DNA from: Streptomyces aidingensis
Lineage (GTDB): Bacteria > Actinomycetota > Actinomycetes > Streptomycetales > Streptomycetaceae
Reading direction: 5' to 3'
Assembly (NCBI RefSeq): GCF_900112355.1
Contig: NZ_FOLM01000004.1
Location: 276,881 to 340,880 of the forward strand
Length of the DNA stretch: 64,000 bases
Positions 20,044-28,520 of this stretch are shown here, piece after piece. Below the pieces are notes generated by a model. That model was not told the origin of the DNA. It saw only the letters and a program-made list of their open reading frames with translations, and made no database searches. Both the position numbers and the translations under genes were made by a program. The first letter of the stretch is position 1. Each line of letters starts with the position of its first letter.

Positions 20044-20070
20044 TTTTCCACAGGCTGAGGGTTATCCACA
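20044..20070 (+). promoter_or_regulatory. Pair of DnaA-box-like sites
   Basis: TTATCCACA at 20062-20070 is a perfect classical DnaA box, and TTTTCCACA at 20044-20052 is one base off. Both have the same orientation with starts 18 bases apart. They lie 116-142 bases before ssd. DnaA binding is inference from the motif. Confidence 0.5.
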
Positions 20071-20185
20071 GATTCCGTCCAAGATCACCAAGGTCTTCCG
20101 GAATGCGCCACCGTGGTTGCCACGACGACCGGCCACGCCGGGCCGTCACCACCCATCACGCATGCCCGAACACGGGGGGACCGCA

Positions 20186-21331
20186 ATGACGCATTCGGCG
20201 ACCACCTCTTCCGCACCGGCCACCACCGCCGCTACCGCACCCGTGCTGATCCTGACCGAGCACGACGAACTCCTGGACGACCTGCTCCGGCTCTGCGCCG
20301 CGGCCGGCGCCGAGGCCGAGGTGGTGCACGGCACCACGGTGCCGGCCGCCCAGTGGGAGCGCGCCGCACTGGTGCTCGCCGGGGACGACTGGGCCGGCCG
20401 GGCCGCCGTCCCCGGGGCCGGGCCGCCCGCCCGGCGCGCCGGGGTGCTGCTCATCGGCCGCGATCTGGACGACCACACCGTCTGGGCGCGCGGCGTCGCC
20501 CTCGGCGTGGAACATGTCCTGCATCTGCCCGACGACGAGCCCTGGCTCGCCGAGCGCATCGCCGACGCCCTGGAGCCCGAGCACGGCCCGGCGCTGGTCC
20601 TCGGGGTGCTCGGCGGCCGGGGCGGGGCCGGGGCCTCCACCCTGGCCTGCGCGCTGGCGGTGGCCGCGGCCCGGGCCGGCCACCACACCATGCTGGTCGA
20701 CGCCGATCCGCTGGGCGGCGGGCTGGATGTGCTGCTCGGCGCGGAACGCGCGCCCGGCCTGCGCTGGCCCGCCCTGGCCGCGGCCCGCGGGCGGCTCCCG
20801 GCCGGCGCGCTGGACGAGGCACTGCCGCATCCGCGCGGCCTCTCCCTGCTGAGCTGGGACCGTTCCCCGGGCGACGAACCGCTGCCCGGGGCGGCCATGC
20901 GCTCCGTGCTGACCGCCGCCCGGCGGCGCGGCGGGCTGGTCGTGCTGGATCTGCCGCGCACCCTGGACGAGCCCACCGTCGAGGCGCTGGGCAGGGTGGA
21001 TCTGGGCCTGCTGGTGGTCCCGGGCGAACTGCGCGCGGTGGCCGCCGCCCGGCGGGTCACCGACACCTCCGGCGCGCTGATCCGCGATCTGCGGGTGGTG
21101 GCCCGCGAACCGTCGCGCCAGGGCGCCGGCCTGGCCGGGCCGGAGCTGGCCGCGCTGCTGGGCCTGCCGCTGGCCGGGGAGCTGCCCGAGGAGCCGGGGC
21201 TGGCCGCCGGTGACGCGGGCGAGCCGCCGGGCGCCGACCGCGGCTCCCCGCTCGCCGCGTTCTGCACCGCCCTGCTGGGCAACGTGCTGCCCGCCGTTCC
21301 CTCCGCACCGGGCAAGGAGGAGCGGTCATGA
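20186..21331 (+). CDS. ssd: Septum-site-determining protein Ssd (MinD/TadZ-like)
   Basis: A 381-residue MinD/CpaE-type protein. The first 140 residues resemble a receiver-like TadZ domain (VLILTEHDELLDDLLR), then comes an ATPase domain with degenerate Walker A GGRGGAGAST and the VDADPLGGG motif. In Mycobacterium the homologue affects septation; in Tad systems TadZ places the pilus assembly at its site. ATG 20186 has a GGGGGGA ribosome site; an in-frame ATG at 20117 does not. It overlaps tadA by ATGA and opens the operon. Confidence 0.92.
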   Translation: MTHSATTSSAPATTAATAPVLILTEHDELLDDLLRLCAAAGAEAEVVHGTTVPAAQWERAALVLAGDDWAGRAAVPGAGPPARRAGVLLIGRDLDDHTVWARGVALGVEHVLHLPDDEPWLAERIADALEPEHGPALVLGVLGGRGGAGASTLACALAVAAARAGHHTMLVDADPLGGGLDVLLGAERAPGLRWPALAAARGRLPAGALDEALPHPRGLSLLSWDRSPGDEPLPGAAMRSVLTAARRRGGLVVLDLPRTLDEPTVEALGRVDLGLLVVPGELRAVAAARRVTDTSGALIRDLRVVAREPSRQGAGLAGPELAALLGLPLAGELPEEPGLAAGDAGEPPGADRGSPLAAFCTALLGNVLPAVPSAPGKEERS

Positions 21332-22518
21332 GCACCGGGCACCGTCCGCCGCGGCCCGGCGCCCGCACCATGGCCGGGGCCGCCGAACTCCTCGACCGGG
21401 TGCGCCGCAGGCTGGTGGAGGACGAGGCGGAACCCACCCCGGCCCGGGTCGCCTCCGCGCTGCGCGGGCAGGACCGGCTGCTCGGCGACGCCGCCGTGCT
21501 CTCCGCGGCCCGCGAACTGCGCTTCGAACTCGTCGGCGCCGGACCGCTGCAGCCGCTGCTGGCCGACCCGGAGATCACCGATGTGCTGGTGAACGGCCCC
21601 GACCAGGTGTGGGTGGACCGCGGCCGGGGCGTGGAACGCACCGGAATCCGCTTCGCCGGACCCGAAGAGGTCCGCCGTCTGGCGCAGCGCATGGCCGCGG
21701 TCGCGGGCCGGCGGCTGGACGACGCCCGGCCCTGGGCCGACGCCAGACTGCCGGACGGCACCCGCATGCATGCCGTACTGCCGCCGCTGGCGGCGAGCGG
21801 CTTCCCCTATCTGTCCCTGCGGGTGGTGCGGCCCCGCGCGTTCACCCTGGAGGAGCTCACCGCGGCCGGCACCGTGCCGCCCGGTGGCGCGCGGCTGCTG
21901 CGCGCGGTGCTGCGGGCCCGGCTGTCCTTTCTGATCAGCGGCGGCACCGGCACCGGGAAGAGCACCCTGCTGGCCACCCTGCTCGGCGAGGCCGATCCCG
22001 GCGAGCGCATCGTCCTGGTGGAGGACTCCGCCGAGCTGCGGCCAAGCCACCCCCATGTGGTGCGGCTGGAGAGCCGCCCGGCGAACCAGGAGGGCGCCGG
22101 GGAGATCGGGCTGCGGGAACTGGTCCGCCAGGCGCTGCGGATGCGGCCGGACCGGCTGGTGATCGGCGAATGCCGGGGCGAGGAGGTGCGCGAGCTGCTG
22201 GCCGCCCTCAACACGGGCCATGAGGGCGGCTGCGGGACCCTGCACGCCAATGCCGCCGCCGATGTCCCGGCCCGGCTGGAGGCGCTGGCGGTGGCCGCGG
22301 GACTGCCCAGGGCCGCCCTGCACAGCCAGCTCGCCGCCGCTCTGTCCCTCGTCGTCCATCTCGCCCGGGACCGGGCGACCGGACGGCGCCGGATCGCCGA
22401 GATCCGGGTGCTGGAACGGACGGCCGAGGGTCTGGTCACGACCGTTCCGGCGGCCCGCTGGTCCCCGGACGGCTTCGTCGAGGAAGCCGGCTGGCCGCGG
22501 CTGGAGGCCGCACTGTGA
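21328..22518 (+). CDS. tadA: Tad/Flp pilus secretion ATPase TadA (CpaF-type)
   Basis: A 396-residue secretion ATPase that powers assembly of Flp-type pili. The N-terminal domain ends in PEITDVLVNG, followed by Walker A GGTGTGKST near residue 210, the Asp box VLVEDSAEL, Walker B-type DRLVIGECRG and the His box TGHEGGCGTLHAN. Actinobacterial Tad loci are short and function mostly in an undefined way. It is coupled to ssd by ATGA, and a GTG overlaps its own stop (GTGA) to begin the next small ORF. Confidence 0.95.
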   Translation: MSTGHRPPRPGARTMAGAAELLDRVRRRLVEDEAEPTPARVASALRGQDRLLGDAAVLSAARELRFELVGAGPLQPLLADPEITDVLVNGPDQVWVDRGRGVERTGIRFAGPEEVRRLAQRMAAVAGRRLDDARPWADARLPDGTRMHAVLPPLAASGFPYLSLRVVRPRAFTLEELTAAGTVPPGGARLLRAVLRARLSFLISGGTGTGKSTLLATLLGEADPGERIVLVEDSAELRPSHPHVVRLESRPANQEGAGEIGLRELVRQALRMRPDRLVIGECRGEEVRELLAALNTGHEGGCGTLHANAAADVPARLEALAVAAGLPRAALHSQLAAALSLVVHLARDRATGRRRIAEIRVLERTAEGLVTTVPAARWSPDGFVEEAGWPRLEAAL

Positions 22519-22685
22519 CCGTCGCGCCGACCGCCGCCCCGCCCCCGCCGGAGCGCCACGGCCGCGGCGGGCAGCGGCACCGCCGCCGCGGCCGGCCGTC
22601 CCGCCCGCCGGGCCGTCCCTGCCGCTGCCCGGCCGGCACCCGGCCGGCCTGCCCCCGCCGGTATCTCAGAAAGGAGTCTCCATGA
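22515..22685 (+). CDS. Small Pro/Arg-rich ORF coupled to tadA
   Basis: A 56-codon frame from GTG 22515, overlapping the tadA stop by four bases, to TGA 22685, which overlaps the next start by four bases. The peptide is rich in Pro, Arg, Gly and Cys and has no recognised domain. The double four-base overlap is the main evidence that it is translated; in this GC range a chance ORF is also plausible. It could act as a coupling leader for tadB. Confidence 0.35.
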   Translation: MTVAPTAAPPPPERHGRGGQRHRRRGRPSRPPGRPCRCPAGTRPACPRRYLRKESP

Positions 22686-22837
22686 CCGCCGGTCCCTCCC
22701 CGGCCGCTGCCCGCCGCCACCACCCGCCGCCCCGGCACCGCCGGGCGCCGCGGCCGGGCGGTGCCGGGAGCCCGCCGGGCGCCGTGCCGCTTCCGGTGCC
22801 CGTCCGGAGCCGGGCGGCGCGGGGGTGTGGGCGATGA
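22682..22837 (+). CDS. Small His/Pro/Arg-rich ORF coupled to tadB
   Basis: A 51-residue frame from ATG 22682, with the best ribosome site in the operon (AGAAAGGAG, 7 bases before the start), ending in TGA 22835-22837 inside the tadB start (ATGA). The peptide begins MTAGPSPAAARRHH and is low complexity. The strong ribosome site and overlap suggest real translation, possibly to deliver ribosomes to tadB. No homologue is recognised. Confidence 0.45.
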   Translation: MTAGPSPAAARRHHPPPRHRRAPRPGGAGSPPGAVPLPVPVRSRAARGCGR

Positions 22838-23784
22838 GCGGCCCCGTGATGACCGTGCTGGCCGGCGCGGTCCCGGCCGCTGCGGCCGGAGCCACGACCG
22901 GGACCGCGCTGCCGGCCCTGGCCGGGCTGTGCGCCGGAGTGGCGGGCTGGCTGGCGGTCGCCGGGCCACCGCGGCGGCGGGTACGGCTGCTGCTGCCGCC
23001 CGCCCCCGGGCCCGCCCCGGGGCGGGCCGCCCGGCGGCGCCCGCTGCGCGCCGCCGGGCCGCCGCTGCGGCGGCTGACGCGCCGCTGGTCCGTTCCGGAC
23101 AGCGTGGTGGCCGCCGGATGCCTGCTGCTGGGCGGCGTCCCGGCGCTGGCCGGGAGATCGCCGCTGCCGCTGCTGACCGGCCTGCTGGTCACCGTCCCCG
23201 CGGTGCGGGTCCGGCGCCGCCGGGCCGCCCGGCGCCGGGCGGAGCGCCGCGCCGAGGCGGTGATCGCCCTGTGCGGAGCGCTGGCCGGCGAGGTGCTGGC
23301 CGGGCGCCCGCCGGAGCGGGCACTGCTGGCCGCGGGGGTGCCGGGGCTGGGCGAAGAGGCCGCGGCCGGGATCCTGGCCGCCGCCCGCTACGGCGGCAAT
23401 GTGCCGGAGGCCCTCCGCGCGGCGGCCGGACTGCCCGGCGCGGACGGGCTGCGCGGGGTCGCCGCCTGCTGGCAGGTGGCGGTGGACAGCGGCGCCTCCC
23501 TGGCCGCCGGGCTGGAGCGGGTGGCCGAGGCGCTGCGTGCCGAACGCGACCAGCGGGAGGACCTGCGGACGCAGCTGGCGGGCCCCCGGGCCACCGTGCT
23601 GGTGCTGGCCCTGCTGCCGGCCGCCGGGCTGCTGCTCGGTGCCGGGATGGGGGTGGCGCCGCTCCAGGTGCTGCTGCACACCCCGGAAGGGCTGGCCGCC
23701 CTGGTGGCGGGCGGGCTGCTGGAGTGGGCCGGCCTCGCCTGGTCGGCCGCCATCGTCCGCCGGGCCGAGGGGGCGGCCCGGTGA
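22834..23784 (+). CDS. tadB: Type II secretion F / TadB-like membrane protein
   Basis: A 316-residue inner-membrane platform protein. Two hydrophobic N-terminal segments, an arginine-rich cytoplasmic linker (RVRRRRAARRRAERRAEAV), then the GspF domain with GEVLAGRPPERAL and DSGASLAAGLERVAEALRAE, and two C-terminal helices. It should bind the TadA ATPase. ATG 22834 is chosen because it overlaps the preceding small ORF's stop; GTG 22825 in the same frame is an alternative. It overlaps tadC by GTGA. Confidence 0.9.
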   Translation: MSGPVMTVLAGAVPAAAAGATTGTALPALAGLCAGVAGWLAVAGPPRRRVRLLLPPAPGPAPGRAARRRPLRAAGPPLRRLTRRWSVPDSVVAAGCLLLGGVPALAGRSPLPLLTGLLVTVPAVRVRRRRAARRRAERRAEAVIALCGALAGEVLAGRPPERALLAAGVPGLGEEAAAGILAAARYGGNVPEALRAAAGLPGADGLRGVAACWQVAVDSGASLAAGLERVAEALRAERDQREDLRTQLAGPRATVLVLALLPAAGLLLGAGMGVAPLQVLLHTPEGLAALVAGGLLEWAGLAWSAAIVRRAEGAAR

Positions 23785-24404
23785 CGGCCGACGCCGTGTG
23801 GCCATGGATGCTGCGGGCGGTGTCCTCGGGCGGGCTGGTGGTGCTGCTGCTCGGGCTGTGGTCCGCGGTGCGTCACCGGCGGCGGGTGCGGGCGCGGCTG
23901 CCCGGCCTCGTCCCGGCCGCTCGTCCGGCTGCCCCGGACCGGCCCGGTCCCGGCCCGGAGCGCCGGGCGCGGCCGGACGCCCGGTTGCCGCTGGCCGCCG
24001 AGCTGCTGGCGGCCTGCATGGCCGCCGGGGCGGGCCCGGCCGCAGCCGCCGCCGTGGTCGGCGGAGCGCTGGACGGGCCGCTGGCCCGGGAGCTGCGGCG
24101 GGCCGCGGGCGAGCTGCGGCTGGGCGGCGATCCGGCCGTGGTGTGGGGGCGGCTGGGCCGTCTGCCGGGTGCCGCGGCGCTGGCCCGCCGGCTGGAGCTG
24201 GCCGGGCGCGGCGGAGTCCCGGCGGTGGCGGCGCTCGCCGCCACCGCGGCCGAGCAGCGCGGACGCCGGGTCCGGGCGGCCCGGATACGGGCCCAGCGGG
24301 CGGGTGTCTGGCTGACCGGGCCGCTGGGGCTGTGCTTCCTCCCGGCGTTCCTGCTGATCGGCGTCGCCCCGGTGGTGATCGGTCTGGCCCGCACCCTGCT
24401 GTGA
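23781..24404 (+). CDS. tadC: Type II secretion F / TadC-like membrane protein
   Basis: A 207-residue GspF-domain protein paired with TadB: one N-terminal helix, an arginine/proline linker, a GspF-like core (LPLAAELLAACMAAGAGP) and a C-terminal hydrophobic pair ending GVAPVVIGLARTLL. GTG 23781 overlaps the tadB stop. It is shorter than proteobacterial TadC, as usual in actinobacteria. Confidence 0.88.
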   Translation: MTADAVWPWMLRAVSSGGLVVLLLGLWSAVRHRRRVRARLPGLVPAARPAAPDRPGPGPERRARPDARLPLAAELLAACMAAGAGPAAAAAVVGGALDGPLARELRRAAGELRLGGDPAVVWGRLGRLPGAAALARRLELAGRGGVPAVAALAATAAEQRGRRVRAARIRAQRAGVWLTGPLGLCFLPAFLLIGVAPVVIGLARTLL

Positions 24405-24428
24405 GCCGCGCAGGAAGCGCCGCCCCGG

Positions 24429-24479
24429 CAAGGACCGGGAGAAGAACCGGGAGAAGAACCGGAAGAAAAAGAACAGGAC
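24429..24479 (+). repeat. Purine-rich repeat ahead of the pilin gene
   Basis: An almost pure A/G stretch built from repeats of CCGGGAGAAGAA. It follows the tadC stop and precedes a small leader ORF. It offers many ribosome-site-like sequences and would be unstructured in RNA, which fits a highly translated pilin message (inference). Confidence 0.6.
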
Positions 24480-24495
24480 GGATGAAGGGACCGAA

Positions 24496-24573
24496 ATGAT
24501 CAGCACGGTGATCGGCCTGATGGGCGTGTGCAAGGGGAGCAGGAGGACGAAGGAGGCGAGGGGATGGCGATGA
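24496..24573 (+). CDS. Possible 25-residue leader peptide before the pilin gene
   Basis: ATG 24496 has a GAAGGGA ribosome site five bases upstream. The frame ends at TGA 24571-24573 and overlaps the pilin start (24564) in another frame. The peptide begins MISTVIGLMG and ends basic. Overlap and ribosome site suggest translational coupling; I know no homologue. Confidence 0.3.
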   Translation: MISTVIGLMGVCKGSRRTKEARGWR

Positions 24574-24776
24574 GGTGGCGTGGAGTCCGGCGGTGGCGGA
24601 CGGCGGCGGCCCGCCCGGCGGGGCCCGGCGATGCCGGGATGACCACGGCGGAGTACGCGGTGGGCACCATCGCGGCGGCGGCCTTCGCCGCCGTGCTGCA
24701 CCAGATCGTCACCTCCGGCGCGGTCGCCGATGCCCTGCGCGGCCTTGTCGAGCGGGCCCTGGATGCGCAGCCGTAG
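24564..24776 (+). CDS. Flp/Tad-type small pilin (DUF4244 family)
   Basis: A 70-residue pilin-like protein. A basic leader of about 25 residues ends in glycine before MTTAEYAVG, matching a type IVb prepilin cleavage site with glutamate at position +5, and a single hydrophobic helix follows (TIAAAAFAAVLHQIVTS). It should be processed by a prepilin peptidase encoded elsewhere, since none is in this window, and assembled by TadA/B/C. ATG 24564 has AGGAGG seven bases upstream. Confidence 0.9.
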   Translation: MAMRWRGVRRWRTAAARPAGPGDAGMTTAEYAVGTIAAAAFAAVLHQIVTSGAVADALRGLVERALDAQP

Positions 24777-25107
24777 CGCCGCGAGCGGACATGTGACCGC
24801 GGAGGTCGCCCTGGCCATGCCGTGTCTGCTGGCGCTGCTGGGCATGGTGCTGTGGGGCCTCGGCGCGGTGGCCGCGCAGTTGCAGTGCGGCGACGCGGCG
24901 CGGGCCGGGGCGCGGGCGGCGGCACGCGGGGAACCGGTGGCGGCGGTGCGCGAGGTGGCGCGGTCCGCCGCGCCGCCCGGGGCGGAGATCCGGGTGACGC
25001 CGGAGGCCGGCCGGTACCGGGTGCGGGTGACGGCCGCGGTGTCCGGCCCCGGGCCGCTGGCCGTGCGGGTGGCGGGGGAGGCGGTGGCCGGTGCCGAACA
25101 GCCGTGA
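24763..25107 (+). CDS. TadE-like pseudopilin
   Basis: A 114-residue protein starting inside the pilin gene (14-base overlap). Near the N-terminus, GHVTAEVALAMP followed by a single hydrophobic helix is the TadE signature (glutamate at position 5 after the presumed cleavage). The C-terminal domain is small and would face outside. It is like the minor pilin of mycobacterial Tad loci. Confidence 0.85.
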   Translation: MRSRSAASGHVTAEVALAMPCLLALLGMVLWGLGAVAAQLQCGDAARAGARAAARGEPVAAVREVARSAAPPGAEIRVTPEAGRYRVRVTAAVSGPGPLAVRVAGEAVAGAEQP

Positions 25108-25450
25108 CCTTCGCGACCGCGGCAGCGGCACCGTGTGGACGGTGGCCTGCGTGGGGGTGCTGTGCGCGGCCTTCGCCGGGGTGCTGGCGCTGGGGCAGGT
25201 GGCAACGGTGCGGCAGCGCGCGGCCACCGCAGCCGACCTGGCCGTGCTGGCCGCGGCCGAGCGGGCGTTCTCCGGCCGGGCGGCCGGCACTCCGGCGGCG
25301 GCCTGTTCCCGGGCGGGCGAGGTGGCCGCGGCGCAGGGCGCCCGGCTGGTGCGGTGCGCGGTGCCCGGGGCCGGTCTCGCCGATCTGACCGTGGAGGTCA
25401 GGGCGGGTCCGTACCGGGTGGTGGCCCGCTCCCGCGCAGCAGTGCCGTGA
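25091..25450 (+). CDS. TadE-like protein of the helicase/secretion neighbourhood
   Basis: A 119-residue protein from GTG 25091 overlapping the TadE gene. DRGSGTVWTVACVGVLCAAFAGVL is the N-terminal helix characteristic of the Rv3654c family, always found beside a DUF1998 helicase, followed by AATAADLAVLAAAERA. It is probably a minor pilin or pilus-assembly factor. Its last 53 bases overlap the 3' end of the opposing helicase gene. Confidence 0.85.
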   Translation: MPNSRDLRDRGSGTVWTVACVGVLCAAFAGVLALGQVATVRQRAATAADLAVLAAAERAFSGRAAGTPAAACSRAGEVAAAQGARLVRCAVPGAGLADLTVEVRAGPYRVVARSRAAVP

Positions 25451-27830
25451 GCAGCCGTATCGCGCCCTGCTTGTGCAGCGGCTCGTTGCCGTTGCCGCAC
25501 TTGGGGGACTGGATGCAGGACGGGCAGCCGTGCTCGCACTCGCAGGCGGCGATGGCGTCCCGGGTGGCGGTGAGCCATTCCCGGGCGGTGTGGAAGCCCC
25601 GCTCGGCGAAGCCGGCCCCGCCCGGGTGCCCGTCGTGGACGAAGACGGACGGAAGGAGGGTGTCGGGATGCAGCGCGGTGGAGACGCCGCCGATGTCCCA
25701 GCGGTCGCAGGTGGCGAACAGCGGCAGCATGCCGATGGCCGCGTGCTCGGCGGCGTGCAGCGCGCCGGGCAGGATCTCCGGGCCGATGCCGGCCCGGTCG
25801 AGCTGGTCCTCGGTGAGGGTCCACCACACCGCCCTGGTGCGCAGGGTGCGCGGCGGCAGGTCCAGCCTGGTCTCGCCCAGCACCTCCCCGGTGACCAGCT
25901 TGCGCCGCAGATAGGAGACCACCCGGTGGGTGACCTGCACCGAGCCGAAGCACAGCCGGGCGTCGCCCCAGGGGATCTCCCGCTCGGTGTCCAGCACGCC
26001 GATCTCGGTGGTGTCGCGCGGCCAGGTGGTCCAGGGCGGGCTGGACTCCTCGACCAGCGCCACATGGCCCTCCAGGTCGAGATGGCGGACCACATAGCTG
26101 CGGCCCTGATGCAGGTGGACCGCGCCCTCGTGCACGGCGGTGTGGGCGGCGGCCCGGTCCACCGTGCCGAGCAGCCGTCCGGTGTCCTCCTCGACCACCT
26201 GGACCTGCTCGCCGCCGCTGCCCCGGATGTCCACCAGGTCCGCGGCCCGCTCCTTGCGGGTCCAGTACCAGGCGCTGCCCCGCCGGCGCAGCAGCCCGCG
26301 GGCAGCCAGTTTCTCCGCCAGCGCCGCCGCGGACGGCCCGAACAGGGCCAGCCCGGCTTCGGTGAGCGGGACCTCGGCCGCCGCCGCGCACAGGTGCGGC
26401 GCCAGGATGTAGGGATTGGCCGGGTCCAGCACGGTGGTTTCCACCGGCCGCCGGAAGAGGGCGTCGGGGTGGTGGACGAGATAGGTGTCCAGCGGGTCGT
26501 CGCGGGCCACCAGCACGGCCAGCGCGCCCTGCCGGTGGCGGCCGGCGCGGCCGGCCTGCTGCCACACCGAGGCCCGGGTGCCGGGATAGCCGGCCAGCAG
26601 CACGGCGTCCAGCCCGGCGATGTCCACGCCCAGCTCCAGGGCGTTGGTGGCGGCCAGGCCGAGCAGACTGCCGCTGTGCAGGGCACGCTCCAGACCGCGG
26701 CGCTCCTCCGGCAGATAACCGCCGCGGTAGGCGGCGACCCGCCGGCCCAGGGCGGCGTCCCGGCGGCCGAGCTGCTCCTGGGCGATCACCGAGACCAGTT
26801 CCGCGCCCCGCCGGGAGCGGACGAAGGCGACGGTGCGCACCCCCGCGCCGACCAGTTCGGTGAGGAGTTCGGCCGTCTCCGCGGTGGCGGTGCGCCGCAC
26901 CGGCGCGCCGCGTTCGCCCCGGGCCTCGGTCAGCGGCGGTTCCCAGAGCGCGAAGACCAGCTCGCCGCGGGGCGAGCAGTCCTCGGTGATCTCGGCGACC
27001 GGCACACCGGTCAGGCGCTCGGCGGAGCCGGCCGGCTCGGCGGTGGTGGCGGAGGCCAGCAGAAAGGCGGGTTCGCTGCCGTAGTGGCCGCACACCCGGC
27101 GCAGCCGGCGCAGCACCTGGGCGACGTGCGAGCCGAACACGCCGCGGTAGACATGGCATTCGTCCACCACCACATAGCGCAGCGAGCGCAGGAAGGCGGA
27201 CCAGCGGCGGTGGCCGGGCAGCAGCGAGCGGTGCAGCATGTCCGGGTTGGTCAGCAGCAGATTGGCGTGCAGCCGGGCCCAGGCCCGTTCCTCGGGCGGG
27301 GTGTCGCCGTCGTAGCACACCGCCCGGACGGCGGCCGGGCCCAGCGGCCCGGCGAGGGACTTCACCGCGCGGAGCTGATCGTTGGCGAGTGCCTTGGTGG
27401 GCGCGAGGTAGAGCGCGGTGGCCGTGGGATTCCGGGTGCCGCGGGCCGCGGCACGCCCGGCGGCGGGGGCCGGTTCCGGGGGGATTTCCGGGGAGAGGAG
27501 GGCGTTCAGCACCGGCACCAGATAGCAGAGCGACTTGCCGGACGCGGTGCCGGTGGCCACCACCACCGACTCGCCCGCCAGGGCCCGGGCCACGGCCTCG
27601 GCCTGGTGGTGCCACGGGCGGTCGATGCCGGAGGCCGCCAGGGCCGCGGCCAGATCCGGGTGAACCCCGTCCGGCCAGGGGGAATGCCGGGCGGGACGAG
27701 CGGGCACATGCTCTGTGTGGGTGACACGCTCCGTCCGTCCGGCGCCCCTGCTCAGATGTGCGAGCAGGGCCCGCGGCGCGGGGCGGGCCGCACCGCCGTC
27801 GGCGGTGGCCGGGGCTTCTTCGTGGGACAT
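25398..27830 (-). CDS. DEAD/DEAH-box helicase with DUF1998 domain
   Basis: About 810 residues of a superfamily 2 helicase: motif I ATGTASGKS, motif Ia APTKALA, DECH-type motif II (VVDECHVYRG), SATT motif III, and motif VI QQAGRAGRHRQGA. The C-terminal DUF1998 part ends with CECEHGCPSCIQSPKC, a likely metal site. It is the actinobacterial homologue of MrfA-like repair helicases (MrfA repairs mitomycin lesions in Bacillus), so a DNA-repair role is plausible. The start is ATG 27830 or the GTG codons just upstream. Confidence 0.93.
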   Translation of the reverse strand: MSHEEAPATADGGAARPAPRALLAHLSRGAGRTERVTHTEHVPARPARHSPWPDGVHPDLAAALAASGIDRPWHHQAEAVARALAGESVVVATGTASGKSLCYLVPVLNALLSPEIPPEPAPAAGRAAARGTRNPTATALYLAPTKALANDQLRAVKSLAGPLGPAAVRAVCYDGDTPPEERAWARLHANLLLTNPDMLHRSLLPGHRRWSAFLRSLRYVVVDECHVYRGVFGSHVAQVLRRLRRVCGHYGSEPAFLLASATTAEPAGSAERLTGVPVAEITEDCSPRGELVFALWEPPLTEARGERGAPVRRTATAETAELLTELVGAGVRTVAFVRSRRGAELVSVIAQEQLGRRDAALGRRVAAYRGGYLPEERRGLERALHSGSLLGLAATNALELGVDIAGLDAVLLAGYPGTRASVWQQAGRAGRHRQGALAVLVARDDPLDTYLVHHPDALFRRPVETTVLDPANPYILAPHLCAAAAEVPLTEAGLALFGPSAAALAEKLAARGLLRRRGSAWYWTRKERAADLVDIRGSGGEQVQVVEEDTGRLLGTVDRAAAHTAVHEGAVHLHQGRSYVVRHLDLEGHVALVEESSPPWTTWPRDTTEIGVLDTEREIPWGDARLCFGSVQVTHRVVSYLRRKLVTGEVLGETRLDLPPRTLRTRAVWWTLTEDQLDRAGIGPEILPGALHAAEHAAIGMLPLFATCDRWDIGGVSTALHPDTLLPSVFVHDGHPGGAGFAERGFHTAREWLTATRDAIAACECEHGCPSCIQSPKCGNGNEPLHKQGAIRLLTALLRGSGPPPGTDPP

Positions 27831-28012
27831 CACCACGAGTGTGGCACCCGGCTCGGCCGGGTGTGGCTGTCATCGGTCCGACGGACAATGGCGGTAAGTC
27901 GTCGTCCCGGGCCGGGGGTAAGTGATTGAATGCCATCGCGGCTGCCGATTCCGCCCCGTGCCGCACGGGGTTTGCCGGGCGACCGTACGTTGGCTGAGGT
28001 GCTGGAGGTTCC
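27831..28012. other. Divergent promoter region of helicase and bldG
   Basis: About 180 bases that must carry the bldG promoters. No standard -35/-10 pair is convincing. An AGGTGCTGGAGG stretch gives the bldG ribosome site just before GTG 28013. Confidence 0.5.
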
Positions 28013-28354
28013 GTGGATCTGTCCCTGTCGACCCGTTCCGTTGGCGACCGGACGGTCGTCGAGGTAGGCGGCGAGATTGACGTTTACACCGCGCCCAAGC
28101 TGCGCGAGCAGCTTGTCGAGCTGGTGAACGAGGGCAACCACCACCTGGTGGTGGACATGGAGCGGGTGGACTTCCTCGACTCCACGGGCCTCGGTGTGCT
28201 GGTCGGCGGGCTGAAGCGGGTGCGTGCCCAGGAAGGATCGCTGCGCCTGGTGTGCAACCAGGAGCGCATCCTGAAGATCTTCCGGATCACCGGTCTGACC
28301 AAGGTCTTCCCCATCCACGCCACGGTGGACGACGCCGTCTCGGCGACCGACTGA
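28013..28354 (+). CDS. bldG: Anti-anti-sigma factor BldG
   Basis: A 113-residue SpoIIAA-type STAS protein. The phosphorylatable serine lies in [14 protein letters not shown] (about residue 57). In Streptomyces BldG is essential for aerial growth and antibiotic production; it is phosphorylated by anti-sigma kinases and frees sigma factors such as SigH. GTG 28013 has GGAGG upstream and matches known BldG starts. The partner gene follows. Confidence 0.97.
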   Translation: MDLSLSTRSVGDRTVVEVGGEIDVYTAPKLREQLVELVNEGNHHLVVDMERVDFLDSTGLGVLVGGLKRVRAQEGSLRLVCNQERILKIFRITGLTKVFPIHATVDDAVSATD

Positions 28355-28520
28355 GCCGGCATTCCCGGCCGCCCGCCCCGCGCTGCCGCGCGGGCGGTGC
28401 GCCGTGCGCCGGTGAGCACCACATAGGCTGCGACACAAGCATCACCCGGATGCCGTCCCGGCCCGGCCGTACCGCGCCGGCCGCCGGGGCGGCATCCGGA
28501 CGCCGATCTGGAGGGGAATC

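Larger units (their letters stand above)
19767..20185. other. Region between 6C RNA and ssd with simple repeats
   Basis: About 420 bases with no gene. It holds a three-copy 10-base repeat (19801-19830), two exact 20-base pyrimidine-rich copies (19896-19915 and 19918-19937) and two DnaA-box-like sites (20044-20070) ahead of the ssd ribosome site GGGGGGA. Confidence 0.6.

Noticed and set aside
20044..20070. Replication origin
   Set aside because: Only two DnaA-box-like sites; no cluster and no dnaA/dnaN neighbourhood.
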